From positions 34,256,353 through 34,320,352 of the forward strand of contig NC_092639.1 in assembly GCF_039555335.1 (NCBI RefSeq): a stretch of 64,000 nucleotides of DNA, given 5' to 3'. The position numbers were made by a program, and so were the translations under genes. Source of the DNA: Amphiura filiformis. Lineage: Eukaryota; Echinodermata; Ophiuroidea; Amphilepidida; Amphiuridae. Numbering within the stretch: the first letter of the stretch is position 1; each line of letters starts with the position of its first letter. Below the pieces are notes generated by a model. The model did no database searches, was not told the DNA's origin, and worked only from the letters and a program-made list of their open reading frames with translations. Shown in pieces: positions 12,220 to 25,800 of the stretch.

Positions 12220-13480
12220 TTGGCGAGGAATAAAAATGCCCTACATCATATACATCAGGATGTGGAGTGTTAGTATCACCATGATAATGTAGAAGTTGTA
12301 GCAGTACTGTATTTAGTTTTTATCCTTACCAGATAAATCAATCTCCTCTGCTACTATATAGTATTATATGATACTTGATGATAGGTTTCCATACGCCCAA
12401 ACCAAGTTTAAAGAGAGACATTCCGTGATTTATTTGTTAGTTGTTTGATATGGATACATCAGATATACGAATATATACAAAATATTTAGGCCACTATTCA
12501 ATTTTCTAACAAATGCCAGGGAGATTTGAACTGCAACAAACACACATAAAGTTGCTCAAATGCAACTGTGCTGTAATAACGTTTTGGGGCTCAACTCGAC
12601 AGAAAGACGCAATTCTTAAGCAAATGCATTTTAGTAAGACTATGTCTCCGACCTGAGCTTACATGTATATTTCTATTGAAATAGACGCCTCATAATGTGG
12701 GACTTGTCAAGCATTTAAGTTGACCTTGGATCCATGAACAGTTTTCTATGATTGATACAATTATACTGCCTGGCATTACAGCAACATAATGGAGGCACTA
12801 TCATTTATCCCCTCAAAGGAGACAAATATTTTATTTTTAGGAATGGCTTAAAATTGAAGGATATAAGTCAATATAAAATTGTCCTTTGGTGTTTTCATAT
12901 GAAAACAATTGGTTAAATGGCAGAAATATGAAGCTCTAATCTGCTCTATTCAATATACCTGTACAAGTGTCCGTATGAAAGACATATCCTCCAAGATTGA
13001 CTAATACCCGGGACTAATATGTGCCCTTTTACCCTTATGAAGTGTTCAGTTGTATCACTTGCAGGTATGTTATCACCCTATACTTTTGACAAAAATGCAA
13101 AAACTTCCATCAACCTCTGATTTTCGAATGATCTTTTTTAGATTTGATTATTTAACGAATCACTGACCCGATCACTGATAGGGCCTGATTTTGTCGCATC
13201 ATTAAACCACAGATCAAACTATACTTTTTTATGAATCCTTATGACCCGAATACTACTTTGGTTTGATCTTTTATTGAGTAAATCTGCAGTTTGACCCCTC
13301 TTGTACATTTGAGGGCCACTTTTTGCCACAAATGCTTTTTTTCTATTATTTCAAGGTCATTTGGAAAGTTATAACTTGTTTTCATATATTCTTCTGCTTA
13401 ACTAAGACGTGAAAGAAATTGCTCATATACACATATTGATACATATGAATATTTCAACTATAATATGTTTTCTTTTCTGC
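12220..13480. other. No gene seen
   Basis: Unique-looking AT-rich sequence downstream of the fusion gene's poly(A) signal; nothing recognised. Confidence 0.5.
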
Positions 13481-13486
13481 ACAGAT

Positions 13487-13492
13487 TTTATT
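13487..13492 (-). promoter_or_regulatory. Poly(A) signal AATAAA
   Basis: The minus strand reads AATAAA 114 bases downstream of the U-box stop codon, a normal distance for a short 3' UTR. This supports 13606 as the real end of the fusion gene. Confidence 0.6.
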
Positions 13493-13605
13493 CCCGAGAT
13501 AATAATAAAACTGTGTGAAGAGAACAATCGCCATGACCACAACTGCGATAAACTTTTGTACATAAGATGTACGTTATAAACACTACACCATTTAACACGT
13601 CTTGA

Positions 13606-13887
13606 TCATCGGTTAAACCACCAAGCCGTCACTTTGGTTTGCGACGCCCTAAAGTCATCAGCAGCCTTACGTATTGACGTAGCATCCTGAAGCTCTCCTA
13701 TGGTAAGCGGTTCTTTCGATTGCGGGTCGGTCGCATGTGTCCGTAGGTGTTGCTCTATAGCCAATCTTTCGTAGGCATAGCCACCAGGAGTTTCTACTGG
13801 TTGGACGAAGAGCTCTTCTGTCAACGGACAGATAAGATGTTTGGGCGTGGGTCGGCTTGCATGATCAGATGCGGATCCAAGAATTTC
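13606..13887 (-). CDS. Last exon: U-box domain and stop codon
   Basis: The acceptor (pyrimidine-rich tract, then TTCAG) ends just before 13887. The exon is 94 codons including the stop at 13606-13608 and starts in phase 0. The U-box core starts at residue 488 with HLICPLTEELF, then PVETPGGYAYERLAIEQHL, a DPQSKEPLT segment and a final helix. This matches the U-box pattern C-P-(I/L)-T-x-E-(L/I)-(F/M)-x-x-P-V followed by a G-x-(T/A)-Y-(E/D)-R helix and an S-P-(M/L)-T-like loop. U-boxes are RING folds held by salt bridges instead of zinc and dock E2 enzymes. Here the E2 is upstream in the same polypeptide, separated by only about 30 residues. The chain ends about ten residues after the domain, so the U-box is C-terminal as in CHIP and UBE4. 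Confidence 0.88.
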   Translation of the reverse strand, partial: EILGSASDHASRPTPKHLICPLTEELFVQPVETPGGYAYERLAIEQHLRTHATDPQSKEPLTIGELQDATSIRKAADDFRASQTKVTAWWFNR

Positions 13888-16800
13888 CTGAATAGTAAAA
13901 AGAATTGAAAGAGAATCACACAGAAAAAGTAAAATGACTAATGGGCAGGAAAAAGAAAGTGATTGAATGAAGTGTTGTAACCGTATGATAATACAATTTC
14001 ACAATTCATTATAAAAAGCACGAACTCCTCATTTACCCACTTTTTGTATATGTTGAAAGTGAAAGTTTCGAAATACAAAGTAACCAAATGCATTGAATGT
14101 CAAAGACTGTACATAATCAGTGGAAAGGATATCATGCCAAGTGTACCAAAATGAGAAAATCAATACTGAAAATATGTTATACATGACCAGGGGTCCATTT
14201 CACTCAACTTTACGATGCTTCGTAAGTCTCGAAATCGTTCGTAACTACTAGTAATGACGAGTCATAAGTTCCATTTCAATAAACTTACTTACGAACGGTA
14301 TCCTACAAATAGGGATTTACTACAGGGACCCTTCGTAAAGTTACATCTAGTATTGGGTATTCGTAACTTTATGAACGGTTACTGGAGTTACAAAGGTTTA
14401 GTGAAATGGACCCCACCTAGCAGCAACAAGTCAGACAGTAATTTAAACCCGGGAATTCAAACAAATCTCTACGAGTTGAGGTTGGTTATCGATTGCAAAC
14501 TTTAAGTTAAAAAGAGTCAACTTGCATATTGTGACAGACAAATGCGACATGCAAATCATCTCAAGATCTTTCAAACATAATAGCTACGTATGCATTTGGC
14601 TAAGTTTGCTTGCGATTGTTTACCATGTTTACGGTAAACCTCAGGGAAATCTTCGCTCTTCATATTGTCACTTAACCAAAACATAATGTCCAAAGTAAAT
14701 CTTCAGATTAGTCCTAAACCCTGTAAGGCCATATACATGTAATCCATGGGATGTTCGCAAATCTAGAGTGATAAGTAAAATCGTCCAATGCAAAGTTAAT
14801 GATGTTTGTGAATTGGATGTTACCATGGTTACAGCAACAGGTGATCCGCAACAGGTGATGTCTAAATTGAAGACACATCGTCAAAGCTTGTTGACCTTCC
14901 TTGACAACATGTAAGTCTGACATATAGATTTGGGTTTGACATTTTGGTTCGTTCTCACCAAACTCATTTAAATTTCAAAATGGTCCATACGTACACCAGC
15001 TGAATTCCAGGTGGCATGTGGGTGTTTTGGGAAAAAAATCGCCCACTAGTGAGACGAACAAAATTCGTCCCACAAAAGTATCCTACAAGTCGCCACTGAT
15101 ACCGTGTTCAACGATGTAAGGTACCCGGATGTACACAAACTCCACACGCAAAAGTATAGGCGAAAATGACAGGTTGCAAGGAAAATTGTTATTGCAAAAT
15201 AGTGGCATTTATTGCAAAGGGTAAAATAATTTGACCCGAAACATAAACTCTTTATTTGGGTTTTCCATTACGGAAAAAAAAATAACGACGGAAAAGCTAG
15301 ATATAGCTGATTTAAAAACTTATATTTAATTATTTCCGTGCTAAATGGGCGTGGCAATTGGCCATATTGATGACGAAATGGGATTCTTACGGGCATTAGG
15401 GTCAGAACTGTGTAGCTGCCGATGATGTTATTTGATAATTTTTGCACGTGATGATAGGGAACGTAGGGGTTGTCATTTTCTTCGGAAGGAATGGGTCATG
15501 AATTTATTTATTTGGGAGTAAAGAGAAATATTTCCCCTCCCCCTGTAGTGCCGCCACTGAATATAACCATGACCCTAATTTTAACTCGAATTTTAACGTA
15601 AATTGACGAAACTATTATAACTTTAGCCCTTTTCGGAATAATGACCCTCTCGAATTAATAGGCTAGATGTCCCCGCCCGACCCCTCAACCCTAACTTACT
15701 CATTCGCTCGCTCACATATTAAAATGGACAAAAAACAAATTCAAAAATGTGTTTTTAGCACCTTTTTGTGTCTCTGCATGCTAAATCGGTAATATGTACA
15801 CCCTTTGATGTACAACTTAGAGTATAAACACGTAGATGACTGCACATGATCTGATCATCCCGGCTGGAAGATATTGAGGAAGATGTATACTATAAAAAAT
15901 TAGTTATGTTTGTACCCGGGTGTAAATCAATTCGGCATCACAGGAACAATGCTTTACGTAATCTATTGTTTATCCTTCGATATCCATGATTTATCCTTGC
16001 AAATTAGCATCGAACCTCCAGCCAATGTTCCTTGCCAGTGCTAGCCACGAAACAAGGTCACAACTGTAGCCACTCCCTCAATGGTCGCCATTTCAGTGAT
16101 TGACAGTGATGTGATGCAAATATGGCGCTGGCCATCTGGTCACGTGCGCATTTATAAAAGCGCATTTATATATATAACCGAAGTCTACTGTTTATGTTGA
16201 TAACCCGATCCGCTAAAACAACAAGAAACGTCACAGTCTGTCAGGTCTGTATCAAAATGATTGTTACCTCTGCACTTTCTATGGACAAGACGGACACATC
16301 AAAATATAACATAAGACCCACCTTTAGTTGTTATAAGGTGTTATAAAACTACAAATTCTGGTCATTTCAATGCTACATTTTGAAGAAGCATGCTTTTCAA
16401 TAAACATCCAAACTCAACTGATGGGTATCAATCATTTGATACAACTTATACAAGGAGTCAAGGACCCTTCAAGCAATCGACTATCTACAACTTATGTAAC
16501 GCCGACATTTAATAAGGTACCATGAAGTATACATTAGACAGTTGTGTAACAGACCTCTCGCGGTTGACTTCAATTAAACAATAAAAAAACAATTTAAATC
16601 AGCTATAGAATAAAACGAGCAAAATGTTTTAGAATGAATGCTTGCGCGTACCAAATTCGTGCAAAGTCAAGTTAATTCAATCGGTATGGCTTTCGACTCG
16701 CATGGTGCTTTGTGTGTAATCAATGTAATTCGTAAATATGTTAACTTTCGCAGAATGCGGGGCAGAATGCTCCTGTTAAAAGTTAAGTACCTTGACAATA

Positions 16801-19800
16801 CCCCCCTTCCCAATATCCTAGTCAAGGATCATGACGAATCAAATACTAAATTGTCCTAGTTTACGCTAGCTTAAGGGGGTACTACACCCCTGGCCAATTT
16901 TGTGCATATTTTTGCATTTTTCTCAAAAATTATAGCGCATTGGTGACAGATAAGATATGTATATTATAGGGGCAAATACTACAACTACTGCACTGAAAAT
17001 TCAGCAACTCAAGGCAAGTAGTTATTGGTTTATCGATCAAATATTGGTTTTCCCTCATTTTTGACTGTAACTCCACAACTGTTGTCTGTACTGAAATAAA
17101 ATTTCCAGTGCAGTAGTTGTAGTCCTTGCCCCTATAATATACATATCTTACTTGTCACCAATGCGCTATACTGAAAAATGCAAAAATAGGCACACAATTG
17201 GGCAAGGGTGTAGTACCCCCTTAATACACTTCCACAACTCAGGACGCTGATTCTGGCTGCGCAGATTCATTGATTGCGGTGTGACTAAATCATTCGCCTC
17301 TAACAGATCACAAGCTCATTTAATGTATGAATGTAATGTTCTCCAGATAATTAAAAACAAACCTAAATATGATTACCTGTATGCATTCCGTAAGCGGTTT
17401 TGCAGCATGTTTCCTTGTCATTTTCCGAGCCTTGGTATTGTATTCTGTTGGATCTGTATGGTATTCCTCGGCAACGACCCTGCATGCATAAACCAGAACC
17501 AAAAATGTGTTGTCGTGCAATAAATATATTTTTCGTGACCTCACGTGAAGCCCCAGAATGCTACACGTTCCACGCTCTCAAAGTACAAGTCAGAAGTATG
17601 TCCTTCGTGAAGTGCCCTCATTCATAAACAACAAAGTAGCTAGAGTGTCTCGAAACTACCAACTTGCGACTTTATGCCCATATCATGGTACCAGGTCACA
17701 TATTCACATTACGCTTCAGGTCCATTTCAGGTTTTCAGTTATTCTCCTTATAACATCTTTAGTTCCCAACGGAACTCTTTCACTGTCCCAGCAATGACCA
17801 CTTTACCAAATTGTCACACACACTGATAGCCAGACTAGAGTCAAGTGACTCTCTAAGTGGACTAAACAAGCACTGACTCTCAAAAGGAGTCACCTTGACT
17901 CTACTTGTGGATTCAATTGACTCTACATGCAGAGTCGTCGACGGAGTCAATAAATTTATGACTCTTGAAGAGAGTCAGACTCTGCAATAGTTTACCTGTT
18001 GACATCATGGAATGTATATTCTCCCATACCTAAGGGATGATGTTCAGCCTAATTTTTTTATCCTGTCGTCTGACGATCGCCTATATGTGACCGTACAGCA
18101 CGAATGAGCCGTAAATGTCCTCAATTGTATTCTGAGTTACAGTGTAAAATGGGCATGAAGGTCGTATTCATAGGTACCTCAATTTGGTGCTACGTGTACC
18201 TCATTTAATGAGATACACGTAGCACCAAATTGAAATACCTATGAATATGACCTTCATGCCCATTTTACACTGTAACTCAGAATACAATTGAGGACATTTA
18301 CGGCTCATTCGTGCTGTACGGTCACATATGGCGTGAAACTCAAAGTAAAGTCTCATATTCCGGTAGGTATATACTTTGAATTTTTATGTTGATGTACATC
18401 TATGTGTATCATTATTTTGTGCTATTTCCAAACTGTCGGAGTGAACCTGTAATGGAGTCAGGGTGACTTTATAAATGGAGTCTGGATTACTCTAGAAGCA
18501 GAGTCCAGCCACTACGCGACTCTATGTCTAAAATGACTCCATATTGGGAGTCAAATGACTCCTGTGTAGAGTCATCAACGGTGACTCTTCCGCGGAGTCA
18601 AGAAAATTATGACTCTTCAGGGGAGTCAGATGACTCCCAATATGGAGTCATTAGACATAGAGTCGCAGAGTGGTTGGACTCTGCTTTTTGAGGCACCCTG
18701 ACTCCAATTTGGCTTTCAGTGTAGCCATGAGGAATATATAACACAGATTGGGATTTAGTTACATCAGGTGACATGCGTGTATGAAATACCTTGCAAAAAT
18801 CCCTGATACATTGTTACGACAAAAAGACACTTCGGTTTCTGCATGAATGAACACAAAAGGGCAAAAGGGAGAAAGTTAACCAACTTTACACACGATCAAA
18901 AATAAAGGAATCGCTCACCGAAATAAACATAATCAGCCATTACTAAACGCGTGTCAAGGGCTAACCGTTCAAAAGACTGGGACACTTCATCAATCCTTGA
19001 AAGGGAAGAGATCGAGACGAGGGGACATTCTTTTTCACATTTTCGATCCTCTCCTCCAAAACATCAACGCTTTGAGAAACCCGGAAGGTTTCTGGCGAAA
19101 CTATCAGCATAAGTTTTTCCTTTGATCTTGACAAAGAATTTTAAATAGCTGATCAGATGATCTTATTCAGCTACGTCCAGCTTTCCAGAAAGTGACCTTC
19201 GCCTGAGGCAATTGGTTTTCCAATGTTGACAGTTGGTAACAGGTGTCATGATAGGCAATCAGTTACATCAGATGATCGTGTTCTGTCTAGCTTTCCAGAA
19301 AGTGCCCTTCGCCTGAGGCAATTGGGTGTCAATTGTTGGGTCACAGTGGAGTGAAATGCATGAGGTATTCAACCAAACAGGACAGTGAAATAGGACAGAC
19401 TGGTATGTAAAAGAGTCTGTACAGCGAATTGAGTCGATGGGCACAAATCGGTATACGGATTGATGCATGCCGCAAGTTATCTCCAATAAAATCATAAAAC
19501 TTCAGTTTGAGGGGAAATACTTTTGCAGAAAGAAGTCAAGAATTTACATGTCATGAGAAATATTCCTAGGAGCTCAAAATTCTAATTATATTTTAAGTAG
19601 ATAGGAAAGCAACGGGCAAATAACTTTCTATTGATTTCAAGAAGGCGAGCTTCGTTTAAGATTGGGAGGCATGTAATCAATACTTCCAGAGTGTAATTAA
19701 AATTCCATTTCAAGGAGAGTATATCTTACATCGCGATATACAGGGTGTCCCAGAAAAAATTACCGAGTGAATAAAATTGAACGTAAGTCGAGAAATAGAC

Positions 19801-22800
19801 ATCAGAATCAAAATTCAAAATGTAGCGCATAGCCTATTTTGTTGTGCATCACATACGAACATTTTATTTGATTCGGTTGACTGGTTCCGGAGAAATGAAC
19901 GATTGCATAATGCGTGCATCAATGCAGTTCATTCCAAGTTTGATCTACAGGCGCTTTTTTCATACTCACTCACCGCTTCCTAAAGCTTGTGTATCTCATT
20001 AAATTTAGTCTACATTACCTATTTAAATCCGACGGTTTTATGTCATTCATGCTTTCACTGAAGATGAATAACAGTTTTTCCGAGAAAACTTTGATTTCTG
20101 CAATTGGAAGCTCTCGAACTTTAATTCTTTAGCTTGTGCAAATATACTTTACAAAGGACATTTGAGCCAAGAATGACAATGATCAAGTGCTTACAGCTTT
20201 ACGTGTGATATTTGATACCACGCAACATTAATGTTGAAGTTTTTAACTTTGCATTACAATTTCTTGGAAATATTCCGAAAACATTAATGTGTGTGTGAAA
20301 TTTTTAAACCAGCTGGAATTCTTTATGTAGTAATTCTTTATGCAACATTTATATCAACATTAACGAAAAAAGATACTTACAAATACCGAGCATCATCTTA
20401 CATGCAAGCTTTCATTTTCAATATCGTGCAGGTTTTCAAATTTGAACAAAACCCAATTAAATGTTTTGCAAGAAACAGGTTGTTTAAAAAGAACGAAAAC
20501 GATTTCATAGAACAAAATATGAAGCCCATTGACAGTTTAACCACTAGTGCGCATTGTGTTGAATGATCTTTCTTGCAAACTTGGAATGAAGTGATTTAAC
20601 ACATGCTCATATCTTCGCGATTAGTCAACTGATTCCAGTAAAATTGGCGTATAAGATGCAGAATAAGATGGATTACACGCCGATGTTTAGATTTTTGGAT
20701 TCTGATGTCTATTTTTCGACTTACGTTCAAATTTATTTGCCCGGTAATTTTTTCTGGGACACCCTGTACAGTGTACAGTTAGGATGAAAATTTTACAATG
20801 GAAATAAACAGAAAAACATTAATCGAAGAAGGAAAATAAACACATAAAACCGAAAATTAACTTCAAAAGGCTAAAAGGCATTGCAAATCTCAACTTTATA
20901 CATTTTCAGTGAGTTTTTCTGCTAAAGCTATTTGTCTAAAAACGTCAATGGCGCTTATGTTATATGCCTTTCTCTTCTACATTTTGTCTTTTTTTCATAT
21001 AAAGGGAAAATAAATTTAACAAAATAAAAAGGTATTTCTCAATCTACGGTCCTACCTACTCCTTAATACACGTGACGTAATTTGTTCCCAGGTACATTTT
21101 CTGGCTCTGTTGTTGCGTCTTTTGAACTCATCATCATCATGATGTGAGACGCGGCTTTTTTCATCAACTCATTAGTCGCATTAAATGCATTTCACTGCAT
21201 AAGCTGCTATACGTTGGCCATACGATCCACTTAGAACTAGACCTCGTAGTTTCATTTTGATAGGAATCCAGGACTGTCGTCTGATATCCATATTGTTTAC
21301 TCTAAAGTACAACCAGGGAATAACGAATGACGCAAAAGGGAATTCGGGTGCCACTATACATTGAAATCTTGTTTGGTTTTAACCCGTGTTGTAATGTACA
21401 AGTTTTAATAATTCAGATAAAACTGTCACGTGTTGTGTGAAGGAAATAAGTTAATGATGTTTATTCGGGCTATATCAATAATTTTCAGTGGCTCCTTAAA
21501 AACAAAAGACAGTGCACTACATCATGTATATGTGCAACCCCCACTTTAATTTCGGGAAAAACCAGCCATTAGCCAATTGACAGAGCCTGTTATTACACCT
21601 CATACATATTCATGAGCAAATCATAGCACTTTATTGGTCAATTGCAAACGACACGACCTATTTCACCTTGCGATAGTTTTCAATACCTACATGACAAGCT
21701 CATCCCTGTAGCCTAAGTTCGGTGTAATGAATAACATACACTCTCAGGTACTACGTGCTTTATATCTGGGAATTAAGGCAACTATTTTTCCCACTGTACT
21801 GGCTACGAGCCTATCACCCCCCAAACCCGGTGATAGCCCGTAGCTAGTACCGAGGGGGAAATAGTTGCCCTATTTCCCCGATATAAACAGTGTGTATATA
21901 GTATTTGTATTATGTATATTTATCTTCTTAATGTTACCTTTATAAGCAGGCCAGTTCACGAATGCTCATATATTTTGATGTAGAACTATACACTTAAGAT
22001 CTATACCTACGTGTCGAGTGGGTCATCCGGTTCTGGAGTCATGAGAAGCCCATAAATGGCGCTCAGTATCTTGTACATCGTGATGTCTGAACTGTAATCA
22101 CGGTCAAATATGCTGTGACAAATCCGACCAACGCTATTGATATTGCAATGATGAATCTGTGTATTTGGTAAAGGATCACATATATATAGTTCACAAATAT
22201 ACACACCGCACAAAAAGAAAGTTCACCTTTCTCTCAAGGTCATAATTTTTGATACAATTGATTAATAACTACCAAAAATTTATAAATGTGCACGTGAAGA
22301 AATTTTGTAAGTTACAGATTGATGCATCAGTTGCGATAAAACAACTCGAAATCTTCTCGAAGTACGAAAACTGAAACCTTTCAAATTCAAGCAGAGGACT
22401 AGACAATAGGCGCTATATTGTAGGAAGAGGGTTAGAGTTCAGAGGGGAAACGTCCAAGGGTTAGAGTTCATAGGGGAAACGTCAAAGGTTTAAATATGGT
22501 TAGGTCACTCAGGCAGTCTCTCTAATTACCTGTTGTAATACCAGTAGGTAAAAATATTAATATGTTGAATTTATGCTCTATTTCTAGTTATTAAATATAA
22601 CCAGGCTACGAACTACCGGGAACAAACTATTCTGTAGTTAATATAGATCAAATATGGTGGTGACTTTGAGATACCTGCGCATAACGTAAAACGTCTGTCT
22701 GATTTAGCATGGGTGGGAGTTTAAAACGCATGGTCGAAGGTGCTCTAAGACTAGCCAGAGACTACCCGATGGAAACGCTTCAAACACATACCATGCGTTA

Positions 22801-25800
22801 TAAATATAAAATGGCGGATATGTGTATCTTAGGTCGAACATTGTTTGTGACCATTGACTCTACATTACAATATGCACTTTCACCCTCCTGATTGTAACGC
22901 CAAAATAACGGGATGCTTAAAGTTAGTGAGCTTTAGTGTTAGTGTTAGTGTTAGGGTTCAGGTTTAGGGTCTAGGTAGGGTTAGGGTAGTGTTAGGGTTA
23001 GGGTGGCAATCCTGTGATTTCGGAGCTGCGAAATCCCAGGATTTCGGCAAAAAATTTCTGCCGAAATGATTTCGGCAGGCTTATACCGAAATCCCGTTAT
23101 TTCGGCCCAACATGATAATTATGTTGGTGTACAATATGGTGTCACAGGTGTGTTGTGGCTACTTTAACAATGCCACAGATCTGCAGATCAACGTTTAGCT
23201 GAACACAATACCATGCCAGGGAATAATGCAGTTTGGCAAGGTATAGTGTATATTATTCTAATGCAATCTCTAAATTGCAATCGATTAAAATCACAGACAT
23301 TATTGAATCACATTGTGTGAATAATATTTCAGCGTTTCTCAGTTCATACGGGAGATCTTAATTGGGACGATGGTTTTGAGTGCATAAATTTATAGCTAAG
23401 GGGTTTCCCTGGAGTACTCTTGTCGAGAGCTTGGAATAACTTAGGAAATCATTAAGATATGCTCAGAACAGCATCCTTCCGTAGCGATAATTTAATTGGG
23501 CATATTACAGGTGAAACGGAGCATATAAAAATATTTGGTCAGGACAATTTTTTGCTTAATGATAAAAGTTGAAGGTACGTCAGCAACACTTAAGGGGGGT
23601 TTTCACACATCCTCCAACCCAGCAATTGAGAATGTCACTCAAATCTGGGAGAAATCAGAAATCATAAGCAGAAATGAAAAACACTAATACAGAACTGAAA
23701 ACTTAGAAAGGCCCATTGTATTAGTCATTTCCCCCAGCCTTAATTACCTGGGATCATGTAGGCCTACCCATTAGCGCCAATCCGGCTTGAAAGATGGGGA
23801 TGTGTGGGTGTGGGGGGGGGTAACCAGCCAAAATTGTTAAAAGTGAGTGAAAAGAACAAAAAATTTGTCATTTTGCCGAAAGGTGGGGAACACGTACCCC
23901 TACACCCACCCACCCGGGATTGACGCCCATGGGCATACCTCCCAAACCTAACATGTGACGATACCAATAGAACTATTATGAATCTAAATTGGGGAATTAG
24001 TCCATGGGAAAGGAAAGCGAGGTACCAGATTTGGAGTCCCAAGGGATGAGGGAATGAACGGGAACGGGAATGACTATCACGAAATGAACCAGATGAAACA
24101 GAAATTAAGTATAACAATTTATTATGAATTCACATCATCAGACAAACTGATCAAAATAATATAATGTATGTATTAATATAAAGTCTTACCAGAGTTACAT
24201 CGCATCATAATAATTATAATTGAATATGATTCACGTGCAAGACATGATGACAATATAATCGTCATCATGTTGACCAATCTATCTAATCATCATGAGCCAC
24301 CCTGAGCACGTCTACACCGGTCGCAGGGTTAACAAGGAGTGAAGTCTTCATTAACGCACAAACAAAACATCGCTTCAGCCAGTGCAATTGATGCACGGAT
24401 ATAAAACGTTCACTTGATGAATGGTTATCATGGCTTACTGCACTAAGATCAATATCAATTATCGAATGAATTATCGTCACAACAGAACAATTAGCGACAC
24501 AGCATAATGTCGCTAATGAAAATAGTGCACCCTTGCATTCGCCTTGAGTGCTAATCATAACGCACCTCTAATTTTGTAAAGCGCACACTTGTTGGAGAGA
24601 CAATTTTGCAATTTTTCAATTTTTTTTTCTTTTTACTCTGTCAGTGAGCTGTAGGCTTCCAAGACTAAAATATCATAGCAAAGGATACTGGTGTGATGAA
24701 ACGGACGACCGGTGGAACTGTTGGATAATTATTTGGAAAATCAGCGAAAAGTGCAAATACGCCATTCTCGTAGGGTGTTCCAGTTGGACCAGTCATGAAG
24801 ATACGCCAGAAACAGACGCTGAAATAAAGAAAATAACGAAAGGTGTGTGAATTTGCCATGGAATAGAATGTCCTTTGGAGGAGCAAGTGTCAACATGAAG
24901 CCATGGTGCTAAAATACCGAGAACCACGACTTCTCATTTTGAACTATATACAAAAATATCCATATCATAAAGAATGCATTTGTTGGCTGCTACATGCGTC
25001 TCTTTTTACATAATCATGATAATAGCTCTGAGAATAAATACCAAACTCATCTCAACTGGAAGTCACGTTAAAATGTTACTTAAAGATGTTTTTGCTAAAA
25101 ACCAAAACCCAAAATAACCCCCCCCCGTTTAAACGTTTTAAAAACATTCTGTGTTTACTGGGTGGACAATTATTTTTTTCAGATTTTTTCATGGAAATAA
25201 TCTGCCAACTAATTTACTTGGGAACAAAAGTATACTATGAGTATATTGTGTGTTAATTACTGTGTTAATTCTTACTTGTTTTGTGATGGAAATATCTTAA
25301 ATGCTGGATGAGGTTTCCGGTGTATCTTGGACATCTCTTGCATAACACGAAACACTATTGGCCGAGTAGCCATTGCAGATTGACCTTTGTTGGCGGCATA
25401 TTTGAGAGATCTGCAACATGCATGAATTTACACAGTCAAAATCAGGATATTCATCATGTTCATTTGATATTCCCATCTGTCTTGCATATAAATGCAAAAA
25501 AGTATTTTTTTGCCCATAATGCGGCCCATACACGTTCAAGCTTATTGATCAATATCAAAGACCCTGAATACAAGAATGGATACATAAATTAGACCCCGAT
25601 AGAGGGCAGGGCCTAAAGAATGCGGAAATTATGGGGTAAAGAGTATTTTAAAAAGAGTAAAAAGTAGAGACAGTCCACCATTAAGGTTACTCGTGCTTTC
25701 TTGCCCTGTGAGGTCCTTATATCGGGGCCGCACTTGGAGTGTTTAGTCATCGTATGAGAGTCGCCGACCTCGGGCCTGGCGGGCCTGCGGCCTTCATGTT

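Noticed and set aside
16100..16200. A promoter with ATGCAAAT and TATAAAAG
   Set aside because: Suggestive spacing, but it sits inside the intron of the fusion gene with no coding sequence following on the plus strand.
23764..24117. A 117-codon minus ORF
   Set aside because: Composition-driven, spans poly-G and C-rich repeat text, no recognisable domain.
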